NCBI GenBank assembly: GCA_023014485.1
Contig: JAJOZX010005786.1
Coordinates: forward strand, 1 to 64,000
Direction of reading: 5' to 3'
DNA length: 64,000 bases
Source: Bathynomus jamesi
Taxonomy: Eukaryota > Arthropoda > Malacostraca > Isopoda > Cirolanidae
The position numbers and the translations under genes are program-made. Below the pieces are notes generated by a model. It had not been told where the DNA came from. It saw only the letters and a program-made list of their open reading frames with translations, and did not search any database. Shown one piece after another: positions 21,337-33,223 of this stretch. Every line of letters starts with the position of its first letter. Position 1 is the stretch's first letter.

Positions 21337-23676
21337 CACTGGTCAACAACAATTTTGTCACAAGGGTTTTGATGGGTGTTCTAAGTGTACTTTTTCATGC
21401 TGAATCTAAATTTGAAATCAGATTTTTTCTATCAGGCTTAGTTTACTTGTGACGCTATGTTCATTTTTTCCTCATTTAGCATGATCATCGGATAAAAAAT
21501 AATAACATATTATATAATTAAGTATATAACAATATTATAATATAAAACATTATAAAAATAATAAATATAATAATATATTATATTAATTAATATAACTATA
21601 ATAAAATATATTAATATTAATATACTATATGTTGTATTAATTTTTCTGTAAAATTAGTACAATTTATTCCTTTGGGGAGAAAGTTCTGATAATGCTGGCA
21701 GGATAAATTTGGTCGGAGCAGCAGACTGTGCAGGTTGAAACATGTTTGTACCTGTTCAGACATGAGCCTAGTTTCTGTGTGTAGAGCAGCTCCAAGTCAG
21801 TCTGCTTGTAAATGTCACAGTGTTAACAGCTAGTATCTGTTGCTTCTTGTTAATTTTACACCAGTGTTGTATTCATATAGATGTTTTGTAATGCCGCGGA
21901 ACTGTCTGAATCATCCTAATTCCTTTTGTTATGTATGTGGTGATCTAACTTTAAAATCCCAGAAACGTAACTTTACACCATTAGTAAAAAAATGCTATGA
22001 ACTTTATTTCGGATGTAAAGTAGGCGATCAGGACAAGAGTTGGGCCCCTCACATTTGTTGTGTGACATGTGTAAGACTACTTACAGGATGGCTAAACGGT
22101 TCACGTCACATGCCATTTGCTATTCCAATGATTTGGAGGGAACCCAAAGATCACACAACAGACTGCTATTTCTGCCTGGTAAATACAAAGGGGATCACTT
22201 CAAAAACAAAGAGCCTTATGAAATACCCTAATCTACCGTCTGCAATGAGACCAGTTCCCCACAGTGCTCAACTTCCAGTACCAAATCCTCCTGAACATGT
22301 AAGTTTAAGTGATGAGGAATCAAACGTAGCTGTAGCATATCACGAGGAAAAAGATGAAGACATTTCTGATCCAACATTCCAGGCTACCTGTTCCTCCAAT
22401 GAACCACATTTACTGTCACAAGGAGATCTAAATGACCTAGTTCGTGATTTGAAATTATCTAAGAAGCAGGCTGAACTTTTAGGTTCAAGATTAAAGGGTT
22501 GGAATCTACTGCAACGTGACACTAAAGTTTGTTTTTTCCGCAGCCGCCATGATGAATTCAAAGAATGGTTCTCCCATGAAGATGGACTTGTGTTTTGTAA
22601 AGATGTTAATTCAGTCATGGGGGCTCTTGGTCATGAACATAACGTGGATGAGTGGCGATTGTTCATTGACTCCTCAGAAGTCAGCTTGAAAGCAGTCCTT
22701 CTTCACAACGGAAATAAATTTCCTTCTGTACCTATTGCACATGCTGCAAACATGAAAGAGTCATACGACAACATGAAGTTGCTTTTAGAAAAGTTTCAGT
22801 ATCAGAAATATAAGTGGAATATCTTTGGAGATCTGAAGGTCATTGCACTTTTGCTAGGGTTGCAGCTAGGTTACACCAAGTACTGTTGTTTTTTATGTGA
22901 GTGGGACAGTAGGGACAAGCAAAACCACTACGTTAAGAAGGATTGGCCAAAACGCACCTCACTTGTTCCAGGCAAGAAAAATGTTGTGAATAGTTCACTT
23001 GTTGACCCTGAGAAAGTGTACCTTCCTCCTTTGCATATCAAGCTTAAACTTATGAAAAACTTTGTTAAAGTGATGGATAAAGCGCAAACAGGATTCACAT
23101 ACTTGAGAAATAAGTTTCCCCGGATCAGTGATGCCAAGATTAAAGGCATTTTTGTAGGCCCTCAGATCAGAGAATTGTTAAGAGATGAGAGATTTGAAGG
23201 AGAGTTGAATGAAGTTGAGAAAGCTGCGTGGCAGAGTTTCAAAAGTGTCTGCACAAATTTTTTGGGAAATCACAAGGCCGAAAACTATCCTGAAATAGTA
23301 GGAGATCTTCTTAAGTCTTACCAAGCAATGGGGTGCAATATGTCATTGAAGGTTCATTTCTTGGACTCTCACTTGGACTTTTTTCCGGAAAACCTGGGTG
23401 CGGTAAGCGACGAACATGGTGAGCGTTTTCATCAGGATATTTCTGCCATGGAAAACCGTTACCAAGGCAAATAGAGCCCCAGTATGCTGGCTGACTATTG
23501 CTGGACTCTTAAGTATGTAACTATATGGGTTTTTAAAAATTAAATTGCATGTCACACAAAAACCAGACCTGATAGAGAAATTTTACAAACTTATTTGGAT
23601 TCAGCACAGAAAATACTATAAGAATAAGGTATTTTCATTCTTGGGACACGAAAAATTTTTTTTTTGTTGCCCAGTG
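21337..23676 (+). mobile_element. CACTG-ended DNA transposon, copy A
   Basis: The left end is CACTGGTCAACAACAATTTT at 21337, and the right end on the other strand is CACTGGGCAACAAAAAAAA from 23676. About 100 bp inside each end lies the subterminal box TCTATCAGGYYTRGTTT. Left flank TTA and right flank ATT do not match, so the duplication is mutated or the ends have shifted. The element encodes one nearly intact transposase. Termini of this kind (CACTA/CACTG, CAC-led) are shared with the CMC superfamily (CACTA, Mirage, Chapaev). Confidence 0.75.
21891..23543 (+). pseudogene. Transposase of CACTG element A, one nonsense codon
   Basis: The start at 21891 (MPRNCLNHPNSFCYVCGD) is chosen because copies B and C begin at the same point. 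A splice-acceptor-like TATTCATATAG precedes it. N-terminal cysteines (CLNHPNSFCYVCG, APHICCVTCVRLL, DCYFC) suggest zinc binding. Residues expected to be catalytic are the Asp in LFIDSS, the Asp in FGDLKVIALLLGLQLGYT and the Glu in SDEHGERFHQD, with CCFLCEW (CxxC-W) and LPPLHIKLKLMKNF between the last two. TAG at 23472-23474 replaces the Trp that follows RYQG(R/K) in relatives, and SPSMLADYCW continues in frame after it. The family is widespread in arthropods and cnidarians, usually annotated as uncharacterized. Confidence 0.8.
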
Positions 23677-23702
23677 ATTTAAACGATTGTCAACATTGAT
23701 AA

Positions 23703-26278
23703 CACTAGGCAACAAAGATTTTGTTACAGAAGACAAATAGGTGCTCCTAGCTAATTTCGGTATGCTGATTTCAAATCTATAATTAGATTTTTTCTATCAC
23801 GTCTAGATTTTGTGTAAAATGCAAATCACTTTTAGTAAAATTTTCTACCACGTCCAGATTTTGGTTTTAATCGGCTTAATGCCAGTAATATGAAACTTGC
23901 TTTTCAAGGTTAAAGCAATTTTTTTTGCCAACTATATACAAATTCGAACAATTTTGATAAATAAAATTTATCCCGAGTTGGCAACACTGAGTCAAGAGCA
24001 TAGTAACGGGCAACGGCCCAAGGGTCAGTCGCTACGTGACAGTCAAGCAGAACGGTTGTTGAAGCTCTCTGCTGATGAGCAAGTGACAGGTTGTGGTGAC
24101 TTGTGTGTTTTTATAGCATTTGTTTTGTACTACGGTGTGTATTTCTTTTTATTTTGCACATCGTAATAATTACTTTCTACGTTTTTTCAGATATTGTATG
24201 GTAATTAAAAATGGCATCAAATAGACGTGCTTGTGTAAATCACCCAGACAACTTCTGCTTTGTCTGTGGACAATATACACCTAAGCCACAACGTAGAAAC
24301 ATAACAACAAAGTTTAAACTTGCCTACAAGTGTTATTTTGACTGTAAGTTAGGAGACCAACAGAGGGACTGGGCACCACATATTTGCTGTGCACAGTGCA
24401 ATGCAATGTTAATAGCTTGGATGAATGGTAAAAGAAAAGCTATGCCGTTCTCAGTCCCCATGGTTTGGCGTGAGCCGAAAAATCACTTCAATGATTGTTA
24501 TTTTTGTTTGACAAAGATTGCTGGTTTCACAAAGAAAAACAAATCAAAGATCACGTACCCAAACTGCGAATCAGCAAAGAAACCAGTACCACATGATGAA
24601 ACAAATCCACCACCAGTTCCACCAGCAACGATAACAGACAGCAGTTCATCTGAAGATTCTGCTAGTGATATAGAAACAGGGAAATATGGCATATATGTTC
24701 CAGATGCAAATATTTCCCCACATTTGTTAAATCAAGCGCAGTTAAATGACTTAGTGCGCGATTTGGAATTACCAAAAGAAAATGCAGAGTTACTTGGTTC
24801 AAGACTTCAAGAATTTAATCTTCTCCAACCAAACACCAAAGTTTCCCATTTCCGCCATCGCCATTTGCAGTTTTCATCATTTTACTTACAGGAAGAAAAC
24901 GTTTGTTTCTGCCACGATATCAGTGGTCTGATGCAAGGGATTGGCTGTCGCTATGATCCAAAAGAATGGAGACTGTTCATTGACTCTAGTAAAGCTAGCC
25001 TTAAAGCTGTATTACTGCACAACGGCAATGAAAAACCTTCAATACCTGTAGCACATGCCACTGGCCTTAATGAGACTTATGAATCGATGAAACTGCTGCT
25101 AAGACTCATCAAATATAAGGACCACACCTGGAATATTTGTGGCGACCTTAAAGTTGTATCATTACTTCTTGGGTTACAGTTGGGCTACACAAAGCATATG
25201 TGCTTTTTGTGTCTATGGAACAGCAGAGATGACAAGAACCACTACAAAAAACATGATTGGCCATCTAGAACTGAACATGTTGTTGGTAAATACAATGTGA
25301 AACACCCAGCACTTATTGACCCTCAGAAAGTACATCTTCCACCACTTCACATTAAACTTGGCCTTATGAAAATTTCGTGAAGGGTATGGATCATCAAGGT
25401 AGTGGTTTCCAATATTTAAAGGATAAATTCAAAGGAATATTGACAGATGCTAAGCTAGAAGCTGGAGTTTTCACTGGACCACAGATCCGCAGTGTCATCC
25501 ACGACTCATCGTTTCCATCTAACCTAAATGAGAATGAACTAGGAGCATGGACATCTTTCGTTGAAGTTGTCAAAAATTTTCTTGGAAACCACAAAGCTGA
25601 AAACCACCGTAAACTCGTAGAAAACATGCTTAAATCTTATGAAATAATGGGATGCAGAATGTCTTTGAAAATTCATTTTTTACATTCTCATCTTGACTTC
25701 TTCCCGGCCAACCTTGGGGCTGTAAGTGACGAGCATGGTGAGCGCTTCCACCAACAGATCTCAGTTATGGAAAACAGATACCAAGGTAATTTCAACCCAA
25801 ATATGATGGGAGATTATTGTTGGTTCCTGCAGAAGGAGAGCTCGTCATCCTACAAGCGACAAAGGAAGAGGACACACTAAAGTTTCACTTAAGAACAGGA
25901 ATTTGCCTTTCAGTAGTAACAACAAAATACTAACGCGCTTTGGGTGGATGGTTGGGCGCAGGGGTGGTAACTCCGCCAGCGGAATTCCGCTGTCTGTCTT
26001 AAGCCAGAATAAAGGAGGAAAGACATCCCTGTTCACTAATTATTTAAGTATGCTTAACATAAAACGTGGCACGGAAAAGTAGCTTAGACGGCTTTCGTAA
26101 TAGAAGCGGGTGAGAAAAAAAATGAAAAATAGGGGTTTTCGGTTACACAAAATCTGGACGTGATAGAGAAATTTTGATATCAGATCTGAAATCAGCATCA
26201 GCGCTTTAGTAGGAATCAGTAGTTCACGTGTCTGTAACAAAAAAAAAGTTGAAATTTGTTGCCTAGTGTAATAAAAGA
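23703..26278 (+). mobile_element. CACTA-ended DNA transposon, copy B
   Basis: The left end is CACTAGGCAACAAAGATTTT at 23703, and the right end on the other strand is CACTAGGCAACAAATTTCAA from 26278. Both are followed by TTTGTTACAGA and, further in, CTATCACGTCYAGATTTTG. TAA flanks both ends (23700-23702 and 26279-26281), a 3-bp duplication. It lies only 26 bp downstream of copy A in the same orientation. The ends and coding sequence are diverged from A, so this is a second insertion and not a tandem duplicate. Confidence 0.85.
24211..25880 (+). pseudogene. Transposase of CACTA element B, one frameshift
   Basis: The ATG at 24211 begins MASNRRACVNHPDNFCFVCG and is preceded by a likely 5'UTR splice acceptor (ACGTTTTTTCAG, ending about 24190). 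All family blocks are present: APHICCAQCNAML, DCYFC, LFIDSSKASLKAVLLHNGN, ICGDLKVVSLLLGLQLGYT, CFLCLW and LPPLHIKLGLMK. A single A is missing from the run at about 25371-25375, which throws the frame into a stop at 25378. The other frame then runs without interruption from about 25380 to 25880 through SDEHGERFHQQISVMENRYQG and NMMGDYCW to the natural C-terminus. One base separates this from an intact 556-residue-class protein. Confidence 0.85.
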
Positions 26279-26281
26279 AAT

Positions 26282-26454
26282 ACACAGGGTTCTTTATATT
26301 GTACTCTGATCCATTAACTCACTATATATTTTGAATCAGTTTAAGAATTTATTTAGACGCAAAACGAGCCCCACAAGAAACACACTAGACTCTTTAAATT
26401 ATATATTAATATTAAAATGAAAACCTTACAGTAACCCCGACTTCTACGGCATAA
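26282..26454. other. Short unassigned AT-rich stretch
   Basis: No ORF or repeat recognised between element B and the SINE-like region. Confidence 0.4.
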
Positions 26455-26645
26455 GCAAAAACTTTTAAAATATGCTTAACCACTAGTTCCCCAGGGTACC
26501 TATTTATCTACCAACCAGTTGTGCGAAAGGATGAACGTTTACCAAGCGCCGGCTGCTTTCGCAGGGTCTCGAACCCAGAACTGATGGAGTCATAGTCAGC
26601 GAAGCTAACCACCGATTCATGTTATATCATCATCAGAATCGCAAG
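26455..26645 (-). repeat. tRNA-derived SINE or tRNA pseudogene
   Basis: On the minus strand, TGGTTAGCTTCGCTGAC (A-box-like) is followed about 35 bp later by TGGGTTCGAGACCC, a near-perfect B box of an RNA polymerase III promoter. The tail continues with GGTACCCTGGGGAACTAG, similar to phrases I recall from crustacean SINEs. The tRNA-like cloverleaf 3' strand is not clear, so this is not a functional tRNA gene. Confidence 0.6.
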
Positions 26646-26822
26646 CGCGCAACAGGGTACAGGGTTTTGGGAGATCCTCAGGAAGGACGGTGAGGGGGGG
26701 GGACATTTTCAAATTGATCCGTGTCTGTCCCCGCAATTACAATCCTACTTATTGATTGCTCACCCCAACGAAATTTTTTTTTACGAAAATGAAGACATAT
26801 ATATATATATATATATATATAT

Positions 26823-28092
26823 TAGTGATGTAGCGGATGTCATTTTTTTCACATCCGCGGATGCGGATGCGGATGCAGATGTTTGATTTCAACATCCGCG
26901 GATGCGGATGCGGATGCGGATGTCTACATTTTCGTTATTTTTTAGGATATATTCGAGATTTGTTGTGTTTAACGTATATAATAAGTTATTATATAGAGAG
27001 AGCTGTAGCTATAATGTATAATTGATTAATTGTACAATAATTGCTCTACTTTTCCCTGAACATATAAAATAATAGCAAGCATCTAACTAATATAGAAATC
27101 AATTAGTGAATTCGTCTGCAAATAAATTCGTTATATTTTGTTGAGTTTCAGCCACAATTAGAAACCATAATTGTGTTACCCGACCTCTTTCCCCAACCTC
27201 CACCCTTATAGAAAGAGATCTTTAATTAGCTTGATAACTATTTATATTAAGTTTAAAGTTTTATTAGGCATATTTATAAATGAGTATTTAAAATAAAGTA
27301 AACTAAGATGTTCATCGTTTAATATTCAACTTAATTATAGGAAGGTTATGCTTAAGGAACATTAATTTTTCTGCCTTTTCTGCTGCCAGTCTGTTTCTCT
27401 TTTCATCATATATTAATCCAGCACTGCTAAATAATCTCTCGCTTGGCACGCTTGTTGGAGGACGTGCTAAATGTTTCCTTACAAGTTTACTCAAGTATGG
27501 ATAGATATTCTGCGTATTTTTCCACCAACTAATAGGATTGTCACGTGCAGCCAGGCGTTTTTCTTGGTGATAGCTCTCGATCATTTTTACTACATCTTTT
27601 GACATCGCGTAGGTCTCGTCATTGCTGCTTGACTCAAGAAACTGAGAGAGAGATTCTGTGATAGATTTGCTTGTTGAAGGTGTTGGTTCTGTCACTGAAA
27701 CTTTTATTCTTTTGGTGGGTGGCGAAGCGACAGATTCAAGAGATTGAAGCTCTTCAACTGCTTTGCCAAGTGATGATTTAACTCGTTCTAATGTACTAGG
27801 TGAAAATAACTTAGCTTTGTAACGTGGGTCTAAGTAGGTTGCAAGAGAGTAACTTCATACAAGAACAGCCTCTCGTCTTGTCGCTTGCATCACTTTTGCG
27901 CACAATGAACTAGTTCTATTAATATAGTAGAATTTGATAATTTCCGCTTATTAATGACGTTTTATCTCAACGGTCCACATCCGCACGACATCCGCAGTCC
28001 AAAGTGCGGATGTGGGTGCGGATGCGGATGCGAGAAAATGTGCGGATGTTCCGCGGATTCAGATGCGGATGCGGATGTGACCTACATCAATA
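26823..28092 (-). mobile_element. Internally deleted hAT, inverted copy 1
   Basis: The ends are TAGTGATGTAGCGGATG at 26823 and CCTACATCAATA at 28092. Arrays of CATCCG/GCGGAT motifs fill the first ~110 bp and the last ~120 bp and are the probable transposase-binding repeats. The whole 1.27 kb is the reverse complement of 28201-29455 with few differences. Flanks are (TA)n on both sides, so a duplication cannot be proved. Confidence 0.8.
27312..27860 (-). pseudogene. hAT transposase C-terminal domain, copy 1
   Basis: The uninterrupted part from 27695 to 27312 encodes a linker and the hAT dimerisation block: NPISWWKNTQNIYPYLSKLV, RPPTSVPSERLFSSAGLI and EKAEKLMFLKHN. Upstream, to about 27860, the same frame reads LATYLDPRYKAKLFSPSTLE, the usual hAT segment before the C-terminus. 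No start codon, BED finger or catalytic D is left. The protein differs from copy 2 at one position in the last 127 residues (A against D). Confidence 0.8.
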
Positions 28093-28103
28093 ATATATAT
28101 ATA

Positions 28104-28151
<48 letters not shown>

Positions 28152-28152
28152 T
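28091..28152. repeat. (TA)n at the centre of the hAT inverted pair
   Basis: Roughly 60 bp of TA repeats with an internal inversion of phase. It separates the two inverted hAT copies by only about 110 bp in total. Confidence 0.8.
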
Positions 28153-28200
28153 GTATATATAAAAACATCTTTGCAAGAAAAAAACAGTTGTATCATATAC

Positions 28201-29455
28201 TAGTGATGTAGGTCACATCCGCATCCGCATCTGAATCCGCGGAACATCCGCACATTTTCTCGCATCCGCATCCGCACTTTGGACTGCGGATGTCGTGCGG
28301 ATGTGGACCGTTCAGATAAAACGTCATTAATAAGGGGAAATTATTAAATTCTACTATATTAATAGAACTAGTTCATTGTGCGCAAAAGTGATGCAAGCGA
28401 CAAGACGAGAGGCTGTTCTTGTATGAAGTTACTCTCTTGCAACCTACTTAGACCCACGTTACAGAGCTAAGTTATTTTCACCTAGTACATTAGAACGAGT
28501 TAAATCATCACTTGGCAAAGCAGTTGAAGAGCTTCAATCTCTTGAATCTGTCGCTTCGCCACCCACCAAAAGAATAAAAGTTTCAGTGACAGAACCAACA
28601 CCTTCAACAAGCAAATCTATCACAGAATCTCTCTCTCAGTTTCTTGAGTCAAGCAGCAATGACGAGACCTACGCGATGTCAAAAGATGTAGTAAAAATGA
28701 TCGAGAGCTATCACCAAGAAAAACGCCTGGATGCACGTGACAATCCTATTAGTTGGTGGAAAAATACGCAGAATATCTATCCATACTTGAGTAAACTTGT
28801 AAGGAAACATTTAGCACGTCCTCCAACAAGCGTGCCAAGCGAGAGATTATTTAGCAGTGCTGGATTAATATATGATGAAAAGAGAAACAGACTGGCAGCA
28901 GAAAAGGCAGAAAAATTAATGTTCCTTAAGCATAACCTTCCTATAATTAAGTTGAATATTAAACGATGAACATCTTAGTTTACTTTATTTTAAATACTCA
29001 TTTATAAATATGCCTAATAAAACTTTAAACTTAATATAAATAGTTATCAAGCTAATTAAAGATCTCTTTCTATAAGGGTGGAGGTTGGGGAAAGAGGTCG
29101 GGTAACACAATTATGGTTTCTAATTGTGGCTGAAACTCAACAAAATATAACGAATTTATTTGCAGACGAATTCACTAATTGATTTCTATATTAGTTAGAT
29201 GCTTGCTATTATTTTATATGTTCAGGGAAAAGTAGAGCAATTATTGTACAATTAATCAATTATACTACATTATAGCTACAGCTCTCTCTATATAATAACT
29301 TATTATATACGTTGAACACAACAAATCTCGAATATATCCTAAAAAATAACGAAAATGTAGACATCCGCATCCGCATCCGCGGATGTTGAAATCAAACATC
29401 TGCATCCGCATCCGCATCCGCGGATGTGAAAAAAATGACATCCGCTACATCACTA
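28201..29455 (+). mobile_element. Internally deleted hAT, copy 2, with perfect 8-bp duplication
   Basis: Starts TAGTGATGTAGGTCACATCC and ends CATCCGCTACATCACTA at 29455. TCATATAC flanks both ends (28193-28200 and 29456-29463), a perfect 8-bp target duplication. The GCGGAT/ATCCGC subterminal arrays match copy 1. The intact duplication shows this copy transposed as a deletion derivative and was not simply created by inversion of copy 1. Confidence 0.9.
28420..28969 (+). pseudogene. hAT transposase C-terminal domain, copy 2
   Basis: The frame enters after a TGA near 28425 with SYSLATYLDPRYRAKLFSPS and runs to TGA at 28967-28969. It contains SVPSERLFSSAGLIYDEKRN. The ATG at 28586 would give a 127-residue protein consisting of only the dimerisation domain. 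It is not known whether such a product is made. If it were, it could pair with full-length transposase. Confidence 0.75.
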
Positions 29456-29463
29456 TCATATAC

Positions 29464-29658
29464 ATAATAATTAATAAATAAATTGCATTCATCTACTTTT
29501 GCCAATCCTCTCTATATAAAATGTTTTCAAAACCAACTTCTCTTTTTATTCCACAAAAATATGTAACGAAGCAAAACTCCAGTCACTTTACACGCACGTG
29601 AATAGCCCGAGGCACTCGAAAACATAGAGATATCGGAATGCCGTTGTCCCCGATTTGT

Positions 29659-29698
<40 letters not shown>

Positions 29699-30187
29699 AA
29701 CCTTTACATCGTCTCTGTTATTATTATTATTATGGGGAAAACAACGTATTAATTAATTTTGTAATTCTTTTTATCCTAAGATACGAAAATTCATGTTTTC
29801 AGAAAAAAATAATTCTCGATAAACAACATTTTAAACCTCCAAACTTCTCCGCGATCTTTAGTTTTGAGATACAGAGTTTGATGGTAGAGTTTCATTAAGG
29901 AAATTGCAGACTGAAGCTATGAAAACAGGTTTTAGTCATAAAGTGTTGGCTTTTTGGTGTGACATGCTATATTGTGTATTAATCACCGCCTTTCTGCAGA
30001 TTATGTGAAAATATACTCTATTGAAAAGTATTCCAAGGTAAATTTTTTATCATGCAGAGTCGAAAATTACGGTTTACTTTTTAAAAAGAAATGCATAAAT
30101 CAAAGCCAACCCACCAAAACTGAGATCAGACAGTTAGCTACTCACACTGTAAAAGATTCCTGATACCGATATAGTTATACTATACAT
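29464..30187. other. Unassigned stretch with a (GT)n run
   Basis: (GT)n at about 29663-29697. ORFs here are short and without recognised motifs. Confidence 0.5.
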
Positions 30188-33100
30188 AAGTGGTTCCCAA
30201 ACTTTTTTTGCCGCGGAACCCTTTGACATTATTTAAAAAAGCGTGGAACCCCTACCTATATTCAAGAATATTAAAAACCACAAATTGTGGGATAAAAAGA
30301 GAACTTATTTATATTAAAAAATAAATAAAAAAATTCGAATAAAAAACACATTAATTTTTGTAAATTTGTACATAATTAGTTTAACAAAAATGAAATGAAT
30401 ACCTAATGGGAAGAATGCTTCTGCTTCTTAGACTCCAGTATCCTCTGGAAATTTGGTTTAATGTTGGATAATTGAATTCTCATATCTGGCGCAGCATCCA
30501 GTCTGCTGCGATATTCTGTTTTCGTGCTCGCATATCTTGAAAATCCTGATTCACACAAATATGTTGTTGCAAATGGCAATAGCACTCGTATGGCTCGTTT
30601 TGATAATTCCGGATATTCGTCACTTAAATTTCCCCAGAAAATAGCTACCGGAACTTCTTCAAACTTGGCCTTTAACTGAGTATCTGAAGTAATTTCTATT
30701 AAATTTTCATAATCCACTGCTAGAAATCCTGTTGGCTTTTCTTTAACTTTGAATGGATTCTGTACCCAGTAATGGTCTTTGTTCTTCAAATTTGGAAAAT
30801 ACTCAATTAGAGATTCTGATAAGCTGTTGAGATGATTTTTAATATCATTGAGGATTTCAACATCTAATTCCACTTCGGATTCTTGGAGAAAGTCACTAAG
30901 AAGCGGAAAACAGTCAAGAGTATTTTGTTCCACATCTGAGACCCAGTACTGCAATTTACGTGATAAAGATACCATTTTATCTTGCGCTTGAAAAATGTTT
31001 ACTTCTTTCCCTTGCAGAGATAGACATGTTTCATTCAATTTTGAAAAAATATCTGCTAAATATGCAATCCTTGCTAGCCATGCCATATTTGTTAATCTGT
31101 CAGATAATCTAAATTTATGATCAATAAAATAAGACAACAATTCTCTCCTCAATTCAAACATTCTCACAAGAACATTTCCTCGTGAGAGCCACCTAATTTC
31201 TGTATGTAAAAGTAGAGTGTTATGAAGACTACCCAGATCTTCACACAAGGCCTTAAAAATTCGTGATTGCAATGGCCGAGATTTAATAAAATTGATAATC
31301 TGCACTGCTTCGTCCAAAACTATCTTTAATGAAGCTGAAATCCTTTTTGTCACTAATGCATATCTGTGAAGAATGCAGTGATTACTGTTGCAGTTTTTTG
31401 CAACATTCTTGATTCGTGTTACAGCGCCAGCTAATTTTCCTGTCATTGCCTTTGCTCCATCGCTGCATACTGAAATACATTTTTCAAAGCCTATATCATG
31501 CGTTTTCATAAAATTATCAATGCAATTAAATATATCATTTCTGTGGTATGCAATTCTAAACTTTTGCAAAAAAGCAAATCTTCTTCAATTTTCTTATTAA
31601 AGTCATATCTAGCAAACACAAGTAAAATTGCTAGTCCAGCAACGTCTGTGGACTCATCTATTTGTAATACATAAGCATCACATACACGCAATCGTGAAAT
31701 AAGTTCATTTTGAATGTCATTAGCAATATCATTAATACGTCTTGACACCGTATTGTTGGAAAGAGATACAGCCTCAACTTTCTGAACAGAATCTTCATTA
31801 AACACGCAAGATATTATATCTTTTAATAAAGGTTTTATAAGTGATTCACCAATAGTATGTGCCTCACCAGCAAGAGCAATGCGGTAACATGCTTTATATG
31901 ACGCTTTTGTTGCATTTTCATTGTCTGTTTTACATTTTTTTAATAAGACACTTCTAGAGCTATTCAGACTTTCAAGTTTTCTTTCAAAAAAATAAATATC
32001 TTTATTTTTAAAAGTCTGATGGTTTGTTTCCATATGTCTCTGTAACTTTGCTGGTGCTAAAGAACTGTTTGCTAATATTTTGTTACAAAGTAAGCAAAGG
32101 GCATCTGGGGCTTCTTCGTCACCAATACTAGTAAAACCATATAACAAATAATTAGGATCATATTTACGTTTTTTCATAGATGTCTGCACAGAATCGGAGG
32201 AAGCAGATTTCTTTTTTTGTGGATTAATCACACTAGAAGTTGGTGGTTGTGCAGCTTCTGCAATTTCTGTATCTTCTATAGATGCTTTTGTTTCACTAGT
32301 TTCTGCATTACTAGTAATTTCAGTTTTTTTACGAAACCCATATCTTAACCATCGATCCATTGAAGGGTTAATTTTCACGAATTTTGAAATATTACAATTA
32401 CGAAAAATGAATAATAAAAAGTTCTAACCAAATTAATTCACAGAGGACAACGATTTCAAAGATTGCACTAACGAAGTGTTTATCAAGTAGGCCTAGTAGG
32501 TAGAGGCAAGCAACGTTGCTGCACAATCTTCTGCACTTTAATTATTCGTTAGGCTTCACTTAGACCTGTTAGCGTCTTGTAAACAGATGCACAATATCCC
32601 ATGTAAACATTAGGAAAATACTGATATTTTTACTGCGCATTCTGCTGCAGTTAATAAAGTCCTTTTGTATAACCACCTCAGATCACTTCACTTCCAAAGC
32701 TTACAAAACAAACTGATAACGCACGCTCGAGTCGAGTACCTCGACTACTATAGAAATAGATTATGACAAGTTCAAAACATGTTGGCTACGTCTCCAAACG
32801 CAGTTTACATCATTTTACATGCAGATTATGTACTAATATTAATAAATGTTTTCCATTAATGATAATTTAGTTGCTATTTATGGAAATTTTCTTTTAAAAA
32901 GTAAATCAAATACGCAAAACATGATAAGTATGGCCAAAAAAATTGGCAACTCTTACAGAGGGCGCTGCTGTTACGTTCGAAATGTTTCGTTCAAGCCTAT
33001 TGCCGTTTCTAAATATTTCGCTCAAACCATACTTATGCTTTATTTTCCTTCGTGCAAAATTTCATATTTTCTTCGCTAGACTTATTTTTTTGAAAATGAG

Positions 33101-33215
33101 TAATTTATATTTTTTTTAAATAAAATATTTTTTATTTTAAACTTTAGCTCGCGGAACCTCTGAATTTTTTCGCGGAACCCTGGGGTTCCGCGGAACACAC
33201 TTTGGGAACCACTGC
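30188..33215 (-). mobile_element. Nearly intact hAT (Charlie/Buster-like)
   Basis: The ends are AGTGGTTCCCAAACTTTTTT near 30189 and, on the other strand, CAGTGGTTCCCAAAGTGTG from about 33214, with the repeated GCGGAACCCC phrase inside both. Flanks CTATACAT (30180-30187) and GTATACAT (33216-33223) are an 8-bp duplication with one mismatch. The 3.0-kb length and complete transposase (one frameshift) indicate a recently autonomous copy. Confidence 0.85.
30403..32378 (-). pseudogene. BED-finger hAT transposase (ZBED5/SCAND3-like), one frameshift
   Basis: ATG at 32378 (MKINPSMDRWLRYGFRKK). A BED-type zinc finger lies near residues 80-130 (CLLCNKIL..KLQRHMETNH). The first catalytic Asp is in VLQIDESTDVAGLAILLVFA. 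A single missing G near 31553 ends this frame, and the other frame resumes at NDIFNCIDNFM. Downstream are ISVCSDGAKAMTGKLAG (second Asp), CILHRYAL (CxxH), TEIRWLSRGNVLVRMFELR and the C-terminal ATTYLCESGFSRYASTKTEYR block with the expected Glu. About 655 residues when both frames are counted, the normal length for the family. Similar proteins have been domesticated in vertebrates, but here the terminal repeats and duplication show a plain transposon. Confidence 0.9.
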
Positions 33216-33223
33216 GTATACAT

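Noticed and set aside
26560..26640. Functional tRNA gene
   Set aside because: A and B boxes are recognisable but a full cloverleaf is not, and a SINE-like tail follows.
27954..28211. ORF with Cys-Gly repeats (CGCGCG) as a metallothionein-like protein
   Set aside because: It is the translation of the GCGGAT subterminal array plus the (TA)n centre.
26823..29455. CRISPR-like array because of regularly spaced GCGGAT units
   Set aside because: Units are six bases without spacers, and they lie at hAT termini in a eukaryotic genome.
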